Part shown: positions 45,659 to 55,448 of the stretch, piece after piece
Layout of the letters: each line of letters starts with the position of its first letter
Numbering within the stretch: position 1 is the first letter of the stretch
Assembly: GCF_030534315.2 (NCBI RefSeq)
Contig: NZ_CP130558.2
Span: 1,664,501-1,728,500 of the forward strand
Direction of reading: 5' to 3'
From: Thermoanaerobacterium sp. CMT5567-10
GTDB taxonomy: Bacteria > Bacillota > Thermoanaerobacteria > Thermoanaerobacterales > Thermoanaerobacteraceae
Length of the DNA stretch: 64,000 nt
Notes under the pieces: generated by a model
Database searches by the model: none
Told to the model about the DNA's origin: nothing
What the model saw: the letters and a program-made list of their open reading frames with translations, nothing else
Position numbers and translations under genes: made by a program

Positions 45659-46708
45659 TTATATAAAAACTATAAAATAACATACTATTAAAGTTATCAT
45701 GGAAAGAGGAATTCCTATTTTTGCCCATTCGCGGCTTTTTATTTCTAACTTGCCTGCTGATATTATATTAGGTATATTTCCGGGGATCAACATGCCACCG
45801 CTTATTAAAAGTCCCATGAGAATTGCACGGATATGCTCTGGATCCATTGCCGGACTTATTTCTGCTGCAGCCAATGTTGCATTATCTAAAACTGCTGAAA
45901 TCATATTTATCCAGTATAAAATACGAACATCCATATGCATTATATAATTATCAACAAGAGGCTTAAATCCTGCGCTTAAAAGTTCTAAAGCCAGTAAGAA
46001 AATGAAGATTTTAATAGAGCGTATCAATATATAGCGAAAGCTTTCTATTTTTCTTATTTCTTTTTCTTCTTCAAAGTACTCTTCATCCTGTTTAATGCTT
46101 AAATCATTTGTTGATTTATTAACGTAAAAAGCTCCTAAAATCCCCATTACAATGATACTTGGAATAATGTAGATGCCAATTGTTCTTAAGAGGTAGAAAA
46201 AGTCTGCTTTTAAAGTTGAAATTACCAAAGTTGACAGTGGTTCTCCTATAGGTGTTAAAGCAGCTCCCAAACCGATTGAAAAGCACGCGATGACAGTTAT
46301 AACTATTTTGTCTTTATGGCGTATTGGCAATGTGTGAACTATTTCAACTAGCACTAATGAAGCCACTATTGCAGTAATGATGCTAGATGTAAGTCCCAAA
46401 ACAACGATTAGTACAAATACAAAAATTTTTAAGGATATGTGATTTAGCGCTGATTTTACTGCTTTCTTGATTTTGTCTTTAAAAAGCTCAAATAAAAGAC
46501 CGCTTATGAAGACTGCAGCCGTTATAAGGTACAAAAGATGATTTTTTAATATATGTGATACAAGTTCCCATGACATTGTACCAGATACAGTAACTGCCAA
46601 AATTCCCATGACAAAAAGGAAGTACTCAATATTGTCTTCCACAAACTTTATAAAAAAAGGTACTGCCAATATTACTATTAATATTGCAAACAAGATAGCA
46701 TTAACCAT
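45659..46708 (-). CDS. DUF1646 family cation transporter
   Basis: The 349-residue protein has about ten membrane helices and motifs LGLTSSIITAIVASLVLVEI and IGLGAALTPIGEPLSTL, as in the ion-transporter superfamily (ArsB/NhaD-like). DUF1646 members are thought to export Na+ and often sit behind a Na+ riboswitch, and one is likely here. ATG 46708 follows AAAGGTG. Confidence 0.82.
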   Translation of the reverse strand: MVNAILFAILIVILAVPFFIKFVEDNIEYFLFVMGILAVTVSGTMSWELVSHILKNHLLYLITAAVFISGLLFELFKDKIKKAVKSALNHISLKIFVFVLIVVLGLTSSIITAIVASLVLVEIVHTLPIRHKDKIVITVIACFSIGLGAALTPIGEPLSTLVISTLKADFFYLLRTIGIYIIPSIIVMGILGAFYVNKSTNDLSIKQDEEYFEEEKEIRKIESFRYILIRSIKIFIFLLALELLSAGFKPLVDNYIMHMDVRILYWINMISAVLDNATLAAAEISPAMDPEHIRAILMGLLISGGMLIPGNIPNIISAGKLEIKSREWAKIGIPLSMITLIVCYFIVFI

Positions 46709-46763
46709 ATTAATCACCTTTCTCTATTTTATAAGTACATTAAAAAAATAAAAAGGCAGAAAA

Positions 46764-46838
46764 CTCATCACAAATGATGAGCTTCCCACCCTGGAAGCCA
46801 GAAATCTTGAAGCAAGCTATAAAACTTGCTCAACCGTA
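46764..46838 (-). promoter_or_regulatory. probable Na+-I (DUF1646 motif) riboswitch with terminator
   Basis: On the minus strand, AGCAAG/CTTGCT (46811-46830) is followed by GGCTTCC-AGGGTG-GGAAGC (46781-46799). A terminator-like CTCATCA/TGATGAG (46764-46781) comes next, with TTTTCTGCCTTTTT, 56 bases before the DUF1646 start. RNAs upstream of this gene family are known Na+ sensors. The match is by context and fold, not by a covariance search. Confidence 0.55.
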
Positions 46839-46929
46839 AAAATCAATTATTAAACTAATAAAAATTCTATCACAAAAATATTAATTAATCAACTTATAAG
46901 CGATAAAATTTGGATTTTCAGATCATAAG

Positions 46930-48600
46930 TTATTTTACAAACATAAGCATGTTTGTATTTGAATCGTATTTATAGTTAAAACCAAAAAGTGCTTTTAAGT
47001 CGTCTGCTGATATCCATGTTAAACCATTATCTGATACTACCGCATCTGGAATTGTCAAATTTTTACCGTTTAATTGCGCTGTAGTGCTATCTATAGCTAT
47101 ATTTGCTTGTGTTTTCCCATATGTTATATTGATTGTGCCGTTTGCATTCCAGTCTACATTGCTGCCTAAATATTGCATAAACGCTCTTGCAGGTACATAC
47201 CATTTGCCATTTATTTGCTTTGGATTTGATGACATAAATGGCTGCTGAAGCATATTGCCATATATAGTTAGCATTGTTGCATTGTATTTTGTTGGAACGA
47301 CAGTTACAGGTGAATCTGTTTCCGTTCCATCAGGGTTTTTTGTTATTGAATACGTGTCGATAGGTGTTCCGTCCTGTTTTACTGCTTTTATTGTAAGTGT
47401 ATTTCCATTAATGGTAGCAACAATGTAGTTTGGCTGGTCTTGTGGGTCGTAGAAAAAGGCATCCCATACTTTCTGTGAGAGATCAGGATAGTACTTATTG
47501 CCGCTTCTTCCTGTCACAATATAAACAGTTCCATCTGCAGGGCTTTTTACATATTGGCCATTCTTGATTGGATATGTTCGTGAGTAACCGTGGTCATGTC
47601 CATTGAAGACTACATCTACATGGTATTTGTCAATTATAGGTTGGAATACTGCCTTTATCTGTTCATTTGATCGAGTTGCTTTATTGTAGTAAGGCGTTTT
47701 ATGAAAGAAAACTATCTTCCATGTTTTATTGGTGCTGCTTAAATCTTTATCAAGCCATGCTTTTTGTGATTCTAGGATATCACCTGAAACACCTTCTTCT
47801 TCATCTTCTTGGCTGTCAAGCATCACTATATGAGCATTACCGTAATCAAAAGAGTAAACTTGTCCTTTTAAACCATCAGGACCGTTTTGCGGAACTGGAA
47901 ATAGACTTACAAAATCTTTTGGTTTAGCTGAATTATAATTTGCTGACTGGTATGTCTCGTGGTTTCCTTCAACAGGCATCTCCGGTATTGTGTCTATTAC
48001 ACTTTTTGCAGCATCAAACCAGTTATTCCAATGGGCATACATTTGACCAATTTCTACCAAATCTCCCACGTTTATAAAAAATTTTGCATCTTTGTTTGCA
48101 TTAAATGCGTTTTGAATTGTGGTCTTCCATGGACCATACTGCGGATCTGTTGCGATACCGCTTTGACTGTCACCGAATATTAAAAATTTAAATGAATTTG
48201 TATCTTTTGCTTCTGTTGTGAAACTGTATATGCTGCTAAAGTTGTTGCCATATCCGACTCTGTAGTAGTATTTAGTTCCTGGTTCTAAATCAGTCAAAGT
48301 TGCTGAGTGAATGTTCATATCGCCTAAATCTGATGAAAATTTTTGCACTGTCGCATCAATCGTCTTTGCGTCTTTTAATGATGGGTCTTTTCCATACTGA
48401 ACTTGTCCTGAATTTACCGTCGTATCTGTCCTCCAAGTAATTGTCTGAGTTGTCGTAGGGTCTTGTGTCCATGTAAGCGTAATATGATCGGGTAGATTAG
48501 TTGCACCGGCGGTTTTTGAATCAGCGAAAATGGAAGTTGGTGATATGAAAATGCTGACTCCCAAAGCTAATGCAGTTAAGAATGATAAAAACTTCTTCAT
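46930..48600 (-). CDS. secreted purple-acid-phosphatase-like metallophosphoesterase
   Basis: The 556-residue protein has a signal peptide (MKKFLSFLTALALGVSIF, cleavage near SIFADS), an Fn3-like domain (HITLTWTQDPTTTQTITWRTD) and a metallophosphoesterase domain. The metal ligands are FGDSQ, NVGDLVE, EGNHETY, FFHKTPYY and NGHDHGYSR. A C-terminal copper-amine-oxidase-N-like domain (WYVPARAFMQYLGSNVDWN) probably binds the cell surface. It should release phosphate from external esters. AAGGAGAGG lies upstream. Bases 46839-46929 hold nothing clear. Confidence 0.88.
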   Translation of the reverse strand: MKKFLSFLTALALGVSIFISPTSIFADSKTAGATNLPDHITLTWTQDPTTTQTITWRTDTTVNSGQVQYGKDPSLKDAKTIDATVQKFSSDLGDMNIHSATLTDLEPGTKYYYRVGYGNNFSSIYSFTTEAKDTNSFKFLIFGDSQSGIATDPQYGPWKTTIQNAFNANKDAKFFINVGDLVEIGQMYAHWNNWFDAAKSVIDTIPEMPVEGNHETYQSANYNSAKPKDFVSLFPVPQNGPDGLKGQVYSFDYGNAHIVMLDSQEDEEEGVSGDILESQKAWLDKDLSSTNKTWKIVFFHKTPYYNKATRSNEQIKAVFQPIIDKYHVDVVFNGHDHGYSRTYPIKNGQYVKSPADGTVYIVTGRSGNKYYPDLSQKVWDAFFYDPQDQPNYIVATINGNTLTIKAVKQDGTPIDTYSITKNPDGTETDSPVTVVPTKYNATMLTIYGNMLQQPFMSSNPKQINGKWYVPARAFMQYLGSNVDWNANGTINITYGKTQANIAIDSTTAQLNGKNLTIPDAVVSDNGLTWISADDLKALFGFNYKYDSNTNMLMFVK

Positions 48601-48721
48601 GATCCGACACCTCTCCTTTAATTTTATGTACAGATACATAATAATACTTTTTTGTTAAATTAACGTTATAGGCATGTAAAGAATGTTAAATGCATATTAT
48701 GTAATTGTTAAAAATAATTAT

Positions 48722-48752
48722 AAAAGGCATCCATGGGAAAGAATGCCTTTTT
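48722..48752. terminator. terminator after ytaF
   Basis: AAAAGGCAT (48722-48730) pairs perfectly with ATGCCTTTT (48743-48751), with T-runs on both strands. It lies downstream of ytaF on the minus strand. Confidence 0.75.
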
Positions 48753-48862
48753 ATCATTTAAGAAACTTTGAGTAAAAGAAATTTACCCTATTTGTAATAT
48801 ACTTTGCAATGAAGCAAAGTGAGGTTTAAAAAGAACCATAGATCGATAAGCAATCATCAAAC

Positions 48863-49477
48863 TTAGATAATCTGTTTAAGACCTATAAGTATTAATATCA
48901 AGCCTGCTATAACTGTGGCTTTTCTATTGAAGTTCCACCTGTTTAAAAAGTCAGTTACATAGTTTCCAATCCACAAGGCTATAAAGCTAATCAACGCTGA
49001 AAAGAATCCAATGAAAAATGAGTTGAGCCCTATCATGCCGGCGCTGATACCGCCACCTATGTTGTTTATTGAGAGGGCGATTCCAAGCATTGTAGCCTCT
49101 TTAAAATCTATATCCTTTGAATTATCAATATCTGCTTTTTCGGGTCTTTTTAATATGATATATATATTTTTATTTCCATCCTTGTGAATCTCATCAGTTT
49201 CTGTATTATTTTTCTTGAAATATGGTTCAAGCATTATCCACAGACCGATTGAAGCAAGCAATACCATGCTTAATAATGAACTTAGTTGTTTACTAAATAT
49301 CCCTGATATTAAGTTTCCAGATATAGCAGCAATGGATGAGATGAGAAAAGTTATCAATGATATCCATAAGTTTTTTATTGCTGTAATCTTTATTCCTCTT
49401 ATGCTGTAAGCTATTCTGACACTTATATTGTCTACATTGTTTGCTAATGCTATAAATAGTGCATATAAGAAGTGCAT
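48863..49477 (-). CDS. ytaF: sporulation membrane protein YtaF (MntP-like)
   Basis: The 204-residue protein has six membrane helices. FIALANNVDNISVRIAYSIRG in the first half and LGIALSINNIGGGISAGMIG in the second give the internal repeat of MntP-like transporters. YtaF is the sporulation-associated branch; transport of a metal ion is likely but untested. Confidence 0.83.
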   Translation of the reverse strand: MHFLYALFIALANNVDNISVRIAYSIRGIKITAIKNLWISLITFLISSIAAISGNLISGIFSKQLSSLLSMVLLASIGLWIMLEPYFKKNNTETDEIHKDGNKNIYIILKRPEKADIDNSKDIDFKEATMLGIALSINNIGGGISAGMIGLNSFFIGFFSALISFIALWIGNYVTDFLNRWNFNRKATVIAGLILILIGLKQII

Positions 49478-49652
49478 GCTTTAGCCCCCTTTGATGTTTT
49501 GATTCATATTCAATATATGTTTTGCCCTTTGAATATGTGTTTTAGGATGTTTAAAAACAACACTTTCTATACATATTTGTTTTAAATTTTGTTCTAATAT
49601 TTAATTATTTGTATTAATATATAGTGAACAAAAATATGGGGGAGCTGGTTTA

Positions 49653-51095
49653 ATGAGAGGTAAAAAGTATATCTGGTCGGTGATCCTAGTTATTGTCATT
49701 GCTCTTTTAATTTACTTTGCACCGCTTAAAAGTAGCAATCTTACATCGTACAATATGGACATCAAATACATTGATGAAAATAAGACGATAATTGGGACGG
49801 AGACAGTGGACTTTATAAATACAGATGATGTGAAATTAAATAAGATATACCTTCATTTGTATCCTAATGCATTTAAAGATAAAGATAATGTTCCATTTAC
49901 GAAAGAAGAGATAGGATTGGCGTATCCAAATGGATTTAAGCCTGGATATATTGAGATAAACAAGATAACATTTGATAAAGATGTACCGGCTACATACAGC
50001 ATTGATAAAAAGACAGGTGAAATTTTAAAAATACTTCTTCCTAAGAAATTAGACAAAGGCGATAGGATTAAATTTACTATTGACTTTAAAGTACAGATTC
50101 CTCCATCTCAAGGCAGGTTTGGTTACGGCAAAAACACCGTTCAGGTGACAAATTTCTATCCAATATTATCAGTGTACGACCAAAATGGATGGAACAATGA
50201 TCCATACTATACACTTGGAGACCCATTTTATAGCGATGTCTCAAATTACAGCGTAAGGCTTACAGTTCCAAATGATATAGTGGTGGCATCCACAGGTGTG
50301 ATAAAGTCTGAGAAAAGCCACGGAAATGATTATGTTTTAACGATAGATGCACCTAATGTAAGAGATTTTGCGCTTGTGTTGAGTCCCAAGTTTAAAGTCG
50401 CTGAAGAATACGTTGACGGTATAAAAGTTAAATCATATTATTTTGATGAAGACGTAGGATTGAAAGCATTGAAATACGCATCAGATGCCATAAGATTTTA
50501 TAACAGCTACATAGGCAAATACCCGTATAAGCAGTACAGTGTTGCTGAATCAGATTTTTACATGGGCGGCATGGAATACCCAAATTTAGTTTTTATTTCA
50601 AAAGATCTTTATTCAAAGGATAACCTGTTTAATCTGGAGTATGTTATAGCGCATGAAACTGCGCATCAGTGGTGGTATGGAGCTGTTGGAAACAATGAAG
50701 TAAAGGAAGCATGGCTTGACGAAGGCCTTACGGAATATACAACAATTATGTATATCGAAAGGTATTACGGAAAAGCGACAGCAGATGCGGTGTTTAAGTC
50801 AATCATTTCAGGAGAATTTTACAAGTTTTCAAAGGCAAATAAAGATGATGCTATGGTGAAGACATTAGGACAATTTAAAGACTGGAATGATTATACAAAT
50901 ATCGTCTACAACAAAGGTGCTATGGTATTTAGTGAACTAAGGGGGATTATTGGTGATGAGAAGTTTAAAGAAGTCCTAAATAAGTATTACAGCCAGTATA
51001 AATATAAAAATGCCACTACGCAGAACCTAATAGACGTAGTGGACAGTGTAACTGGAAAGGATACAGGAGGATTCTTTGCCGAATGGCTTGATTAA
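49653..51095 (+). CDS. M1 family membrane-anchored zinc metallopeptidase
   Basis: An N-terminal membrane anchor (residues 7-25) is followed by a beta-sandwich and the gluzincin domain. The active site is HETAHQWWYG with the third zinc ligand in WLDEGLTEY and the exopeptidase-type GGMEYP motif. The catalytic domain faces outside, so it probably trims peptides at the surface. Its stop overlaps the convergent dnaI-like gene by four bases. Confidence 0.88.
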   Translation: MRGKKYIWSVILVIVIALLIYFAPLKSSNLTSYNMDIKYIDENKTIIGTETVDFINTDDVKLNKIYLHLYPNAFKDKDNVPFTKEEIGLAYPNGFKPGYIEINKITFDKDVPATYSIDKKTGEILKILLPKKLDKGDRIKFTIDFKVQIPPSQGRFGYGKNTVQVTNFYPILSVYDQNGWNNDPYYTLGDPFYSDVSNYSVRLTVPNDIVVASTGVIKSEKSHGNDYVLTIDAPNVRDFALVLSPKFKVAEEYVDGIKVKSYYFDEDVGLKALKYASDAIRFYNSYIGKYPYKQYSVAESDFYMGGMEYPNLVFISKDLYSKDNLFNLEYVIAHETAHQWWYGAVGNNEVKEAWLDEGLTEYTTIMYIERYYGKATADAVFKSIISGEFYKFSKANKDDAMVKTLGQFKDWNDYTNIVYNKGAMVFSELRGIIGDEKFKEVLNKYYSQYKYKNATTQNLIDVVDSVTGKDTGGFFAEWLD

Positions 51096-52072
51096 TTTAT
51101 AGTTTTTCTTTTAATCCTTATGTCTTCACCGTAAAAATTTAAAAGTTTGAAATTGCCAAGTATCCTTGAGCACAATCTTTCAGGATATATATTCATAACT
51201 TCAGAAAGCGGTAGATTAGTTGATATTATGAATTTTTTATTTGCTAAAAGCCTTGCATTTACAATGCTGAAGATCTCCTGGAGGCTGAAAGGAGTTATAG
51301 GTTCAGTCCCCAGGTCATCTATTATAAGTAAGTCACATTCTCTCAACAAATCTGTGTATTCAAAATATGAATCATTGTCAGAATTTAACTTATTAAGCCT
51401 TAAGCCTTCTATTAAATCAGGGGCTGTTCTGTATAAGACTACTTTGCCTCTGTCCAGTAGTTCTTTTGCTATACAGTTTGAGAGAAACGTCTTACCAAGT
51501 CCTGAGTCACCATAAAAAAACAAACTTTCCTTCTCATTATCAAAATTATCTATAAAATCTTTTGCAACATCGACTATACTTTTCATGTTTTCCCGCGGAG
51601 ACATCTTACCTTTATAAGGTTTATCAGAGTATAGATAATAGTCAAAATTACTGAAATTTTCAATTTTTGTAATATCTTCTATGCTGGACTGCCTGTAGTA
51701 TAAGTTTATAAGTTTTTGCTCAAAACATTTGCATCTTTTGTTATTGACATAGCCTGTATCTTTGCAGATATTACATTCAAATTTTTGTTCCATGTACGTT
51801 TCAGGATACCCATTTGACCTTAATAAATCGGCTTTTTTCTTTTTTAAAGTGTTGAGCCTACTTCTTAAGTTTTCTAAAAGATCCTTATGTTTTTGAGGCT
51901 TTAGAAATATGGATTTAGATATTTCTATGCCTATGTCTTTTATCTCTTCATCTATATTTGATATCTGGGGAATTTTTTTGTACACTTCTTGCCGCCTCAT
52001 AAGGGCTTCTTTTAATGACTTGTCCCTCAGCATCTCATATTCCCTTAAAACCTCTTGAACCAAGTTATTCAC
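51092..52072 (-). CDS. DnaI-like helicase loader ATPase
   Basis: The 326-residue protein has an N-terminal helical part, a zinc-binding CNICKDTGYVNNKRCKC motif and an AAA+ domain. The AAA+ motifs are Walker A FYGDSGLGKTFLSN and Walker B LLIIDDLGTEP. This is the DnaC/DnaI type that loads DnaB onto DNA. GTG 52072 fits AGAGGTG best, with GTG 52081 the alternative. It overlaps the dnaD-like gene, so the two are coupled. Confidence 0.88.
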   Translation of the reverse strand: MNNLVQEVLREYEMLRDKSLKEALMRRQEVYKKIPQISNIDEEIKDIGIEISKSIFLKPQKHKDLLENLRSRLNTLKKKKADLLRSNGYPETYMEQKFECNICKDTGYVNNKRCKCFEQKLINLYYRQSSIEDITKIENFSNFDYYLYSDKPYKGKMSPRENMKSIVDVAKDFIDNFDNEKESLFFYGDSGLGKTFLSNCIAKELLDRGKVVLYRTAPDLIEGLRLNKLNSDNDSYFEYTDLLRECDLLIIDDLGTEPITPFSLQEIFSIVNARLLANKKFIISTNLPLSEVMNIYPERLCSRILGNFKLLNFYGEDIRIKRKTIN

Positions 52073-53036
52073 CAAATTCACCTCTTGAATGAGCTAATAG
52101 TTTTTTCTCAAGTTCGTCTACATCGTAAGTTCTTTGTGAGTATCCATTAAAATAATTCTTGGGAACCTTATAGTTAGGAGCAGTTTTTTTAGTATAGGGC
52201 TTTTTCTTTACTTTATCAAAATCATTTATGGTTCTTATGCCGTCATTGTACCAGTTAATGAGTATTTGATTGATGTATGGAAAACTTGGCTCATTTATCT
52301 TTAAGACACATTCATTGCATGCTTTTAATATCACGTCAATGTCAAAACCCAGATCATCCATCCATCTGTCCATCATGGCTTTATGTGCTTCCATTACGTC
52401 GTCATCCTTAAGGCCCAGTGCCCGCAAGATTTTTTTGTACCTTATCCACTTTTCGCTTTCTGCTTTTAAATATGCTTCAACATCAAGAGCGGTTTTAAGG
52501 CCTGCATCATGCCATGCGATGGCTACCTTTTCCATGTACTTTAGAGATGTCTTATTTTTTGAGACACAGTAACTTATAAGCATAGTAAGTATTTCCAGAG
52601 AAAATCCGTATTCGTCAACCCAGCCAAGATAAGTGTTCATCTCTGTAGGAGAAAGTGGTCTACCTATCATCTTTTCAACCGTCTCAAACATCTGCCTGAC
52701 TTCTGTATCATCAATACACAATGTGTGCTTATTATCGACTTTCTTAACCAGTGGAAGATATTCTATGTAATATTCATTGTCAGAATATCTAAGCCTGATT
52801 ACACCAGACTTTTCCCAAAATTTCAGAGCTTTATCTATGTCGATTTCTGACATAAAAAGTTTTTCGGCCATTTCTTCTATAGAGAAGCTTTGGTTGTAAT
52901 ATGAGTACTTAAGTCCTAAAAGATATACTTTTACGTACTCGCCTGGTGCTTCCAACATGTAATGATTTATGAAGAAATTGCTAACGGGGGTGCTTCCCAT
53001 ATCATCAAAATCATTAGAAAAACTACATCTGCTCAT
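52065..53036 (-). CDS. DnaD domain primosomal protein
   Basis: The 323-residue protein has an N-terminal winged helix (EMAEKLFMSEIDIDKALKFWEKSGVIRL) and two DnaD-like C-terminal domains. The repeated PLSPTEMNTYLGWVDEYGFSLEILTMLI and NQILINWYNDGIRTI are the hallmark. It acts with DnaI in starting or restarting replication. ATG 53036 is chosen because GAGGTGG lies close upstream. Confidence 0.87.
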   Translation of the reverse strand: MSRCSFSNDFDDMGSTPVSNFFINHYMLEAPGEYVKVYLLGLKYSYYNQSFSIEEMAEKLFMSEIDIDKALKFWEKSGVIRLRYSDNEYYIEYLPLVKKVDNKHTLCIDDTEVRQMFETVEKMIGRPLSPTEMNTYLGWVDEYGFSLEILTMLISYCVSKNKTSLKYMEKVAIAWHDAGLKTALDVEAYLKAESEKWIRYKKILRALGLKDDDVMEAHKAMMDRWMDDLGFDIDVILKACNECVLKINEPSFPYINQILINWYNDGIRTINDFDKVKKKPYTKKTAPNYKVPKNYFNGYSQRTYDVDELEKKLLAHSRGEFGE

Positions 53037-53220
53037 GTACACCACCTCAAATTTAATTATAACACGATGTGTCATAACCATCAATTTAAAAGAATATAAT
53101 ATATATTACGACAAATTTATATATTTTTTAAGCTTAGCATGTATAAAATTTGTAAAAATACAGATAATATTAAGGCATTTTTGTAAGAACAGCTCTATGC
53201 GCAAATGAAAGGAGAAGATG

Positions 53221-54486
53221 ATGGATAACGAAGGTAAATCAAATCCTTTTAGATGCGGCACTATGAAAAACAACGCAATTAAAAGAAGATGCATATTTAT
53301 TTTCGCTTTAGTAATTCTGTTTGCCGTAGCATTTAAATGTATGGACAATGACAAAAGTGCATATTCGTATGTCTGTGTAGAAAATGACTATAACACTTCA
53401 TATATAACGAATGCAAAAAGCGAAAAAGAAAATTTGATTACTTATTTAAATACTGTAAATAATAAAAATTTGCGCATTGAAAAACCTACAGCAATTACAG
53501 TTGACGGCCTATATGTAGCAGCATTAAAGAGTAAGAAAGATGCTTTGGAAGCACTAAAAATCATGCTTGACAAATATAAAAAAGGATCCATCAGTGCTTA
53601 CTTTAAAAACGATGTTAGATTAATAGAAATTGATACACCAACAACAAATCTGAAAACAATTGAAGAAGCGGTAGAAGATCTTGAGGGAAAAAGTCGATCT
53701 GTGACGTATGTGGTAAAAGATAATGATACGCTGTGGTCGATTTCGAGGGAATTTAATGTAACATTAAATGATATATACAATCTAAATCCGGGTATCAGTG
53801 AAAGAATATATCCAGGGGAATTGCTTAAAATAAGAGAATCTAAGCCTCTTTTAACTGTTGTAGCAGAGAAAAAATCAGTATATTTCGAAGATATTCCATA
53901 TGAAACCGTTACGCAAAAAGATGATAAAATGTTTATAAATGATTCAAAAGTACTAGTTAGAGGCAAAGCTGGTTCTAAAATAGTTACTGCTATTTTGAAG
54001 TATTACAATGGCGAAATTGTCGATAAAAATGTAATAAATGAAAGTGTGGTATGTGAGCCAGTTAATGAAGTTATTGCCGTAGGAGATAAACCGCTTCCAG
54101 TGGCATATGCGACAGGTAAATTTAACTACCCGATTAGAGGTCACATAACAATAACATCAAGATATGGGCAAAGATGGGGAAGACTTCATGCAGGTATAGA
54201 TATAGCTGCATCGATTGGAGACCCTATTTATGCTGCAGATGGAGGGACAGTAATATTTTCAGGTTGGGAAAGTGGATATGGATATCTCGTAAAAATTGAT
54301 CACGGAAATGGATATGTGACTTACTATGGACATGCCAGCAAGCTGATTGTGAAGAAAGGAGATAAAGTTTATAAAGGACAGGAAATCGCCTTGGTAGGAA
54401 TGACAGGAAATACGACAGGACCACATGTCCACTTTGAGGTGAGGAAAAATGGTGTACCTGTAAATCCTCAAAAATACTTAAAATAA
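53221..54486 (+). CDS. LysM-G5-M23 murein endopeptidase
   Basis: The 421-residue protein has one membrane helix (about 25-42), a spacer domain and LysM (YVVKDNDTLWSISREFNVTL). A G5 domain (SVYFEDIPYETVTQKDD) and a C-terminal M23 peptidase follow, with zinc ligands in SRYGQRWGRLHAGIDIA and the HVHFEV end motif. It cuts peptidoglycan cross-links outside the cell. It stands just before the WalRK cluster, which typically controls such hydrolases. Confidence 0.92.
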   Translation: MDNEGKSNPFRCGTMKNNAIKRRCIFIFALVILFAVAFKCMDNDKSAYSYVCVENDYNTSYITNAKSEKENLITYLNTVNNKNLRIEKPTAITVDGLYVAALKSKKDALEALKIMLDKYKKGSISAYFKNDVRLIEIDTPTTNLKTIEEAVEDLEGKSRSVTYVVKDNDTLWSISREFNVTLNDIYNLNPGISERIYPGELLKIRESKPLLTVVAEKKSVYFEDIPYETVTQKDDKMFINDSKVLVRGKAGSKIVTAILKYYNGEIVDKNVINESVVCEPVNEVIAVGDKPLPVAYATGKFNYPIRGHITITSRYGQRWGRLHAGIDIAASIGDPIYAADGGTVIFSGWESGYGYLVKIDHGNGYVTYYGHASKLIVKKGDKVYKGQEIALVGMTGNTTGPHVHFEVRKNGVPVNPQKYLK

Positions 54487-54489
54487 CAT

Positions 54490-54522
54490 GAGCCCAAAGA
54501 AATTAGCAGGGCTCTTTTTTTT
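54490..54522 (+). terminator. terminator after M23 peptidase
   Basis: GAGCCC (54490-54495) pairs with GGGCTC (54509-54514), followed by eight T. Confidence 0.85.
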
Positions 54523-54632
54523 ATCCTTAAATTTACTTTGCAATATAAATGACATTGGGTTATAATGTAATTGTATTACCTCATATATTTAAATATATAC
54601 ATATTTTTAGTATTTTGTGAGGTGATACATTT

Positions 54633-55448
54633 ATGAGAAAAAATAAAAATTTGGCAGCTATTATATTTATTGTTTTTGTGCTTGCTGTTTTACTGAATGG
54701 CAATATCTTGACAAAAGCATATCCGGTGTATAAAGTAATTGGAAAAGATAAAATTGAAAATAGTATTAAGGATTTTAAGACAAGGGAAAGCAAACATTTT
54801 ATTATAAGGTACACAGAACCAGATAGCAAATACGTTGACCTTATTATTAATACGGCTGAAAAACATTATTATGATATTACAAAAGATTTGGGATATACTC
54901 CAAATAGCAAATCAACTATTATAGTTTATAACAATCCTGATGAGATGAACAAAGATTTTTCTCTTGCAAAAGGGGAAAATGCTATGGGCATATACTTAAA
55001 TGGCGTAATTAGCATAGAATCGCCATCGCTTTGGATATCTCCTGGGCAGGATGTGGTAAAAGTATTTCAATATGAAGGACCTGTTGTCCACGAGTTTACG
55101 CATCTTGTTGTGGATGATATTGCAAATGGAAATTATCCAATATGGTTTACAGAAGGTATTGCTCTTTTAGAAGAGTACAGACAAGATGGCTACGAATGGG
55201 GAAAGGATTTAAGCTATAATGGTGCACCGTACACTTATGAACAATTGAAGAACGATTTTAATTCGCTTGACGAAATGCTTGCTTATAAAAGGGCTTTTCA
55301 AGTGACAAAGGCTATAAGCGATAAATATGGAATGGAAACAATACGAGAAATGCTTAGAGATTTAGGAAGTGGAATGGGTATAGAATCAAGCTTTTATAAA
55401 GAGACAGCCTCAAGACTCGATGTCTTTGTCAACAACGCTAAGGAGTGA
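54633..55448 (+). CDS. peptidase MA-like secreted metalloprotease
   Basis: The 271-residue protein has an N-terminal signal anchor (LAAIIFIVFVLAVLL) and a gluzincin-like domain with VVHEFTHLVVDD. A later WFTEGIALLEEYR supplies the third ligand (peptidase MA family). It is immediately followed by walR with no gap and is probably in the same operon; the substrate is unknown. Confidence 0.8.
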   Translation: MRKNKNLAAIIFIVFVLAVLLNGNILTKAYPVYKVIGKDKIENSIKDFKTRESKHFIIRYTEPDSKYVDLIINTAEKHYYDITKDLGYTPNSKSTIIVYNNPDEMNKDFSLAKGENAMGIYLNGVISIESPSLWISPGQDVVKVFQYEGPVVHEFTHLVVDDIANGNYPIWFTEGIALLEEYRQDGYEWGKDLSYNGAPYTYEQLKNDFNSLDEMLAYKRAFQVTKAISDKYGMETIREMLRDLGSGMGIESSFYKETASRLDVFVNNAKE

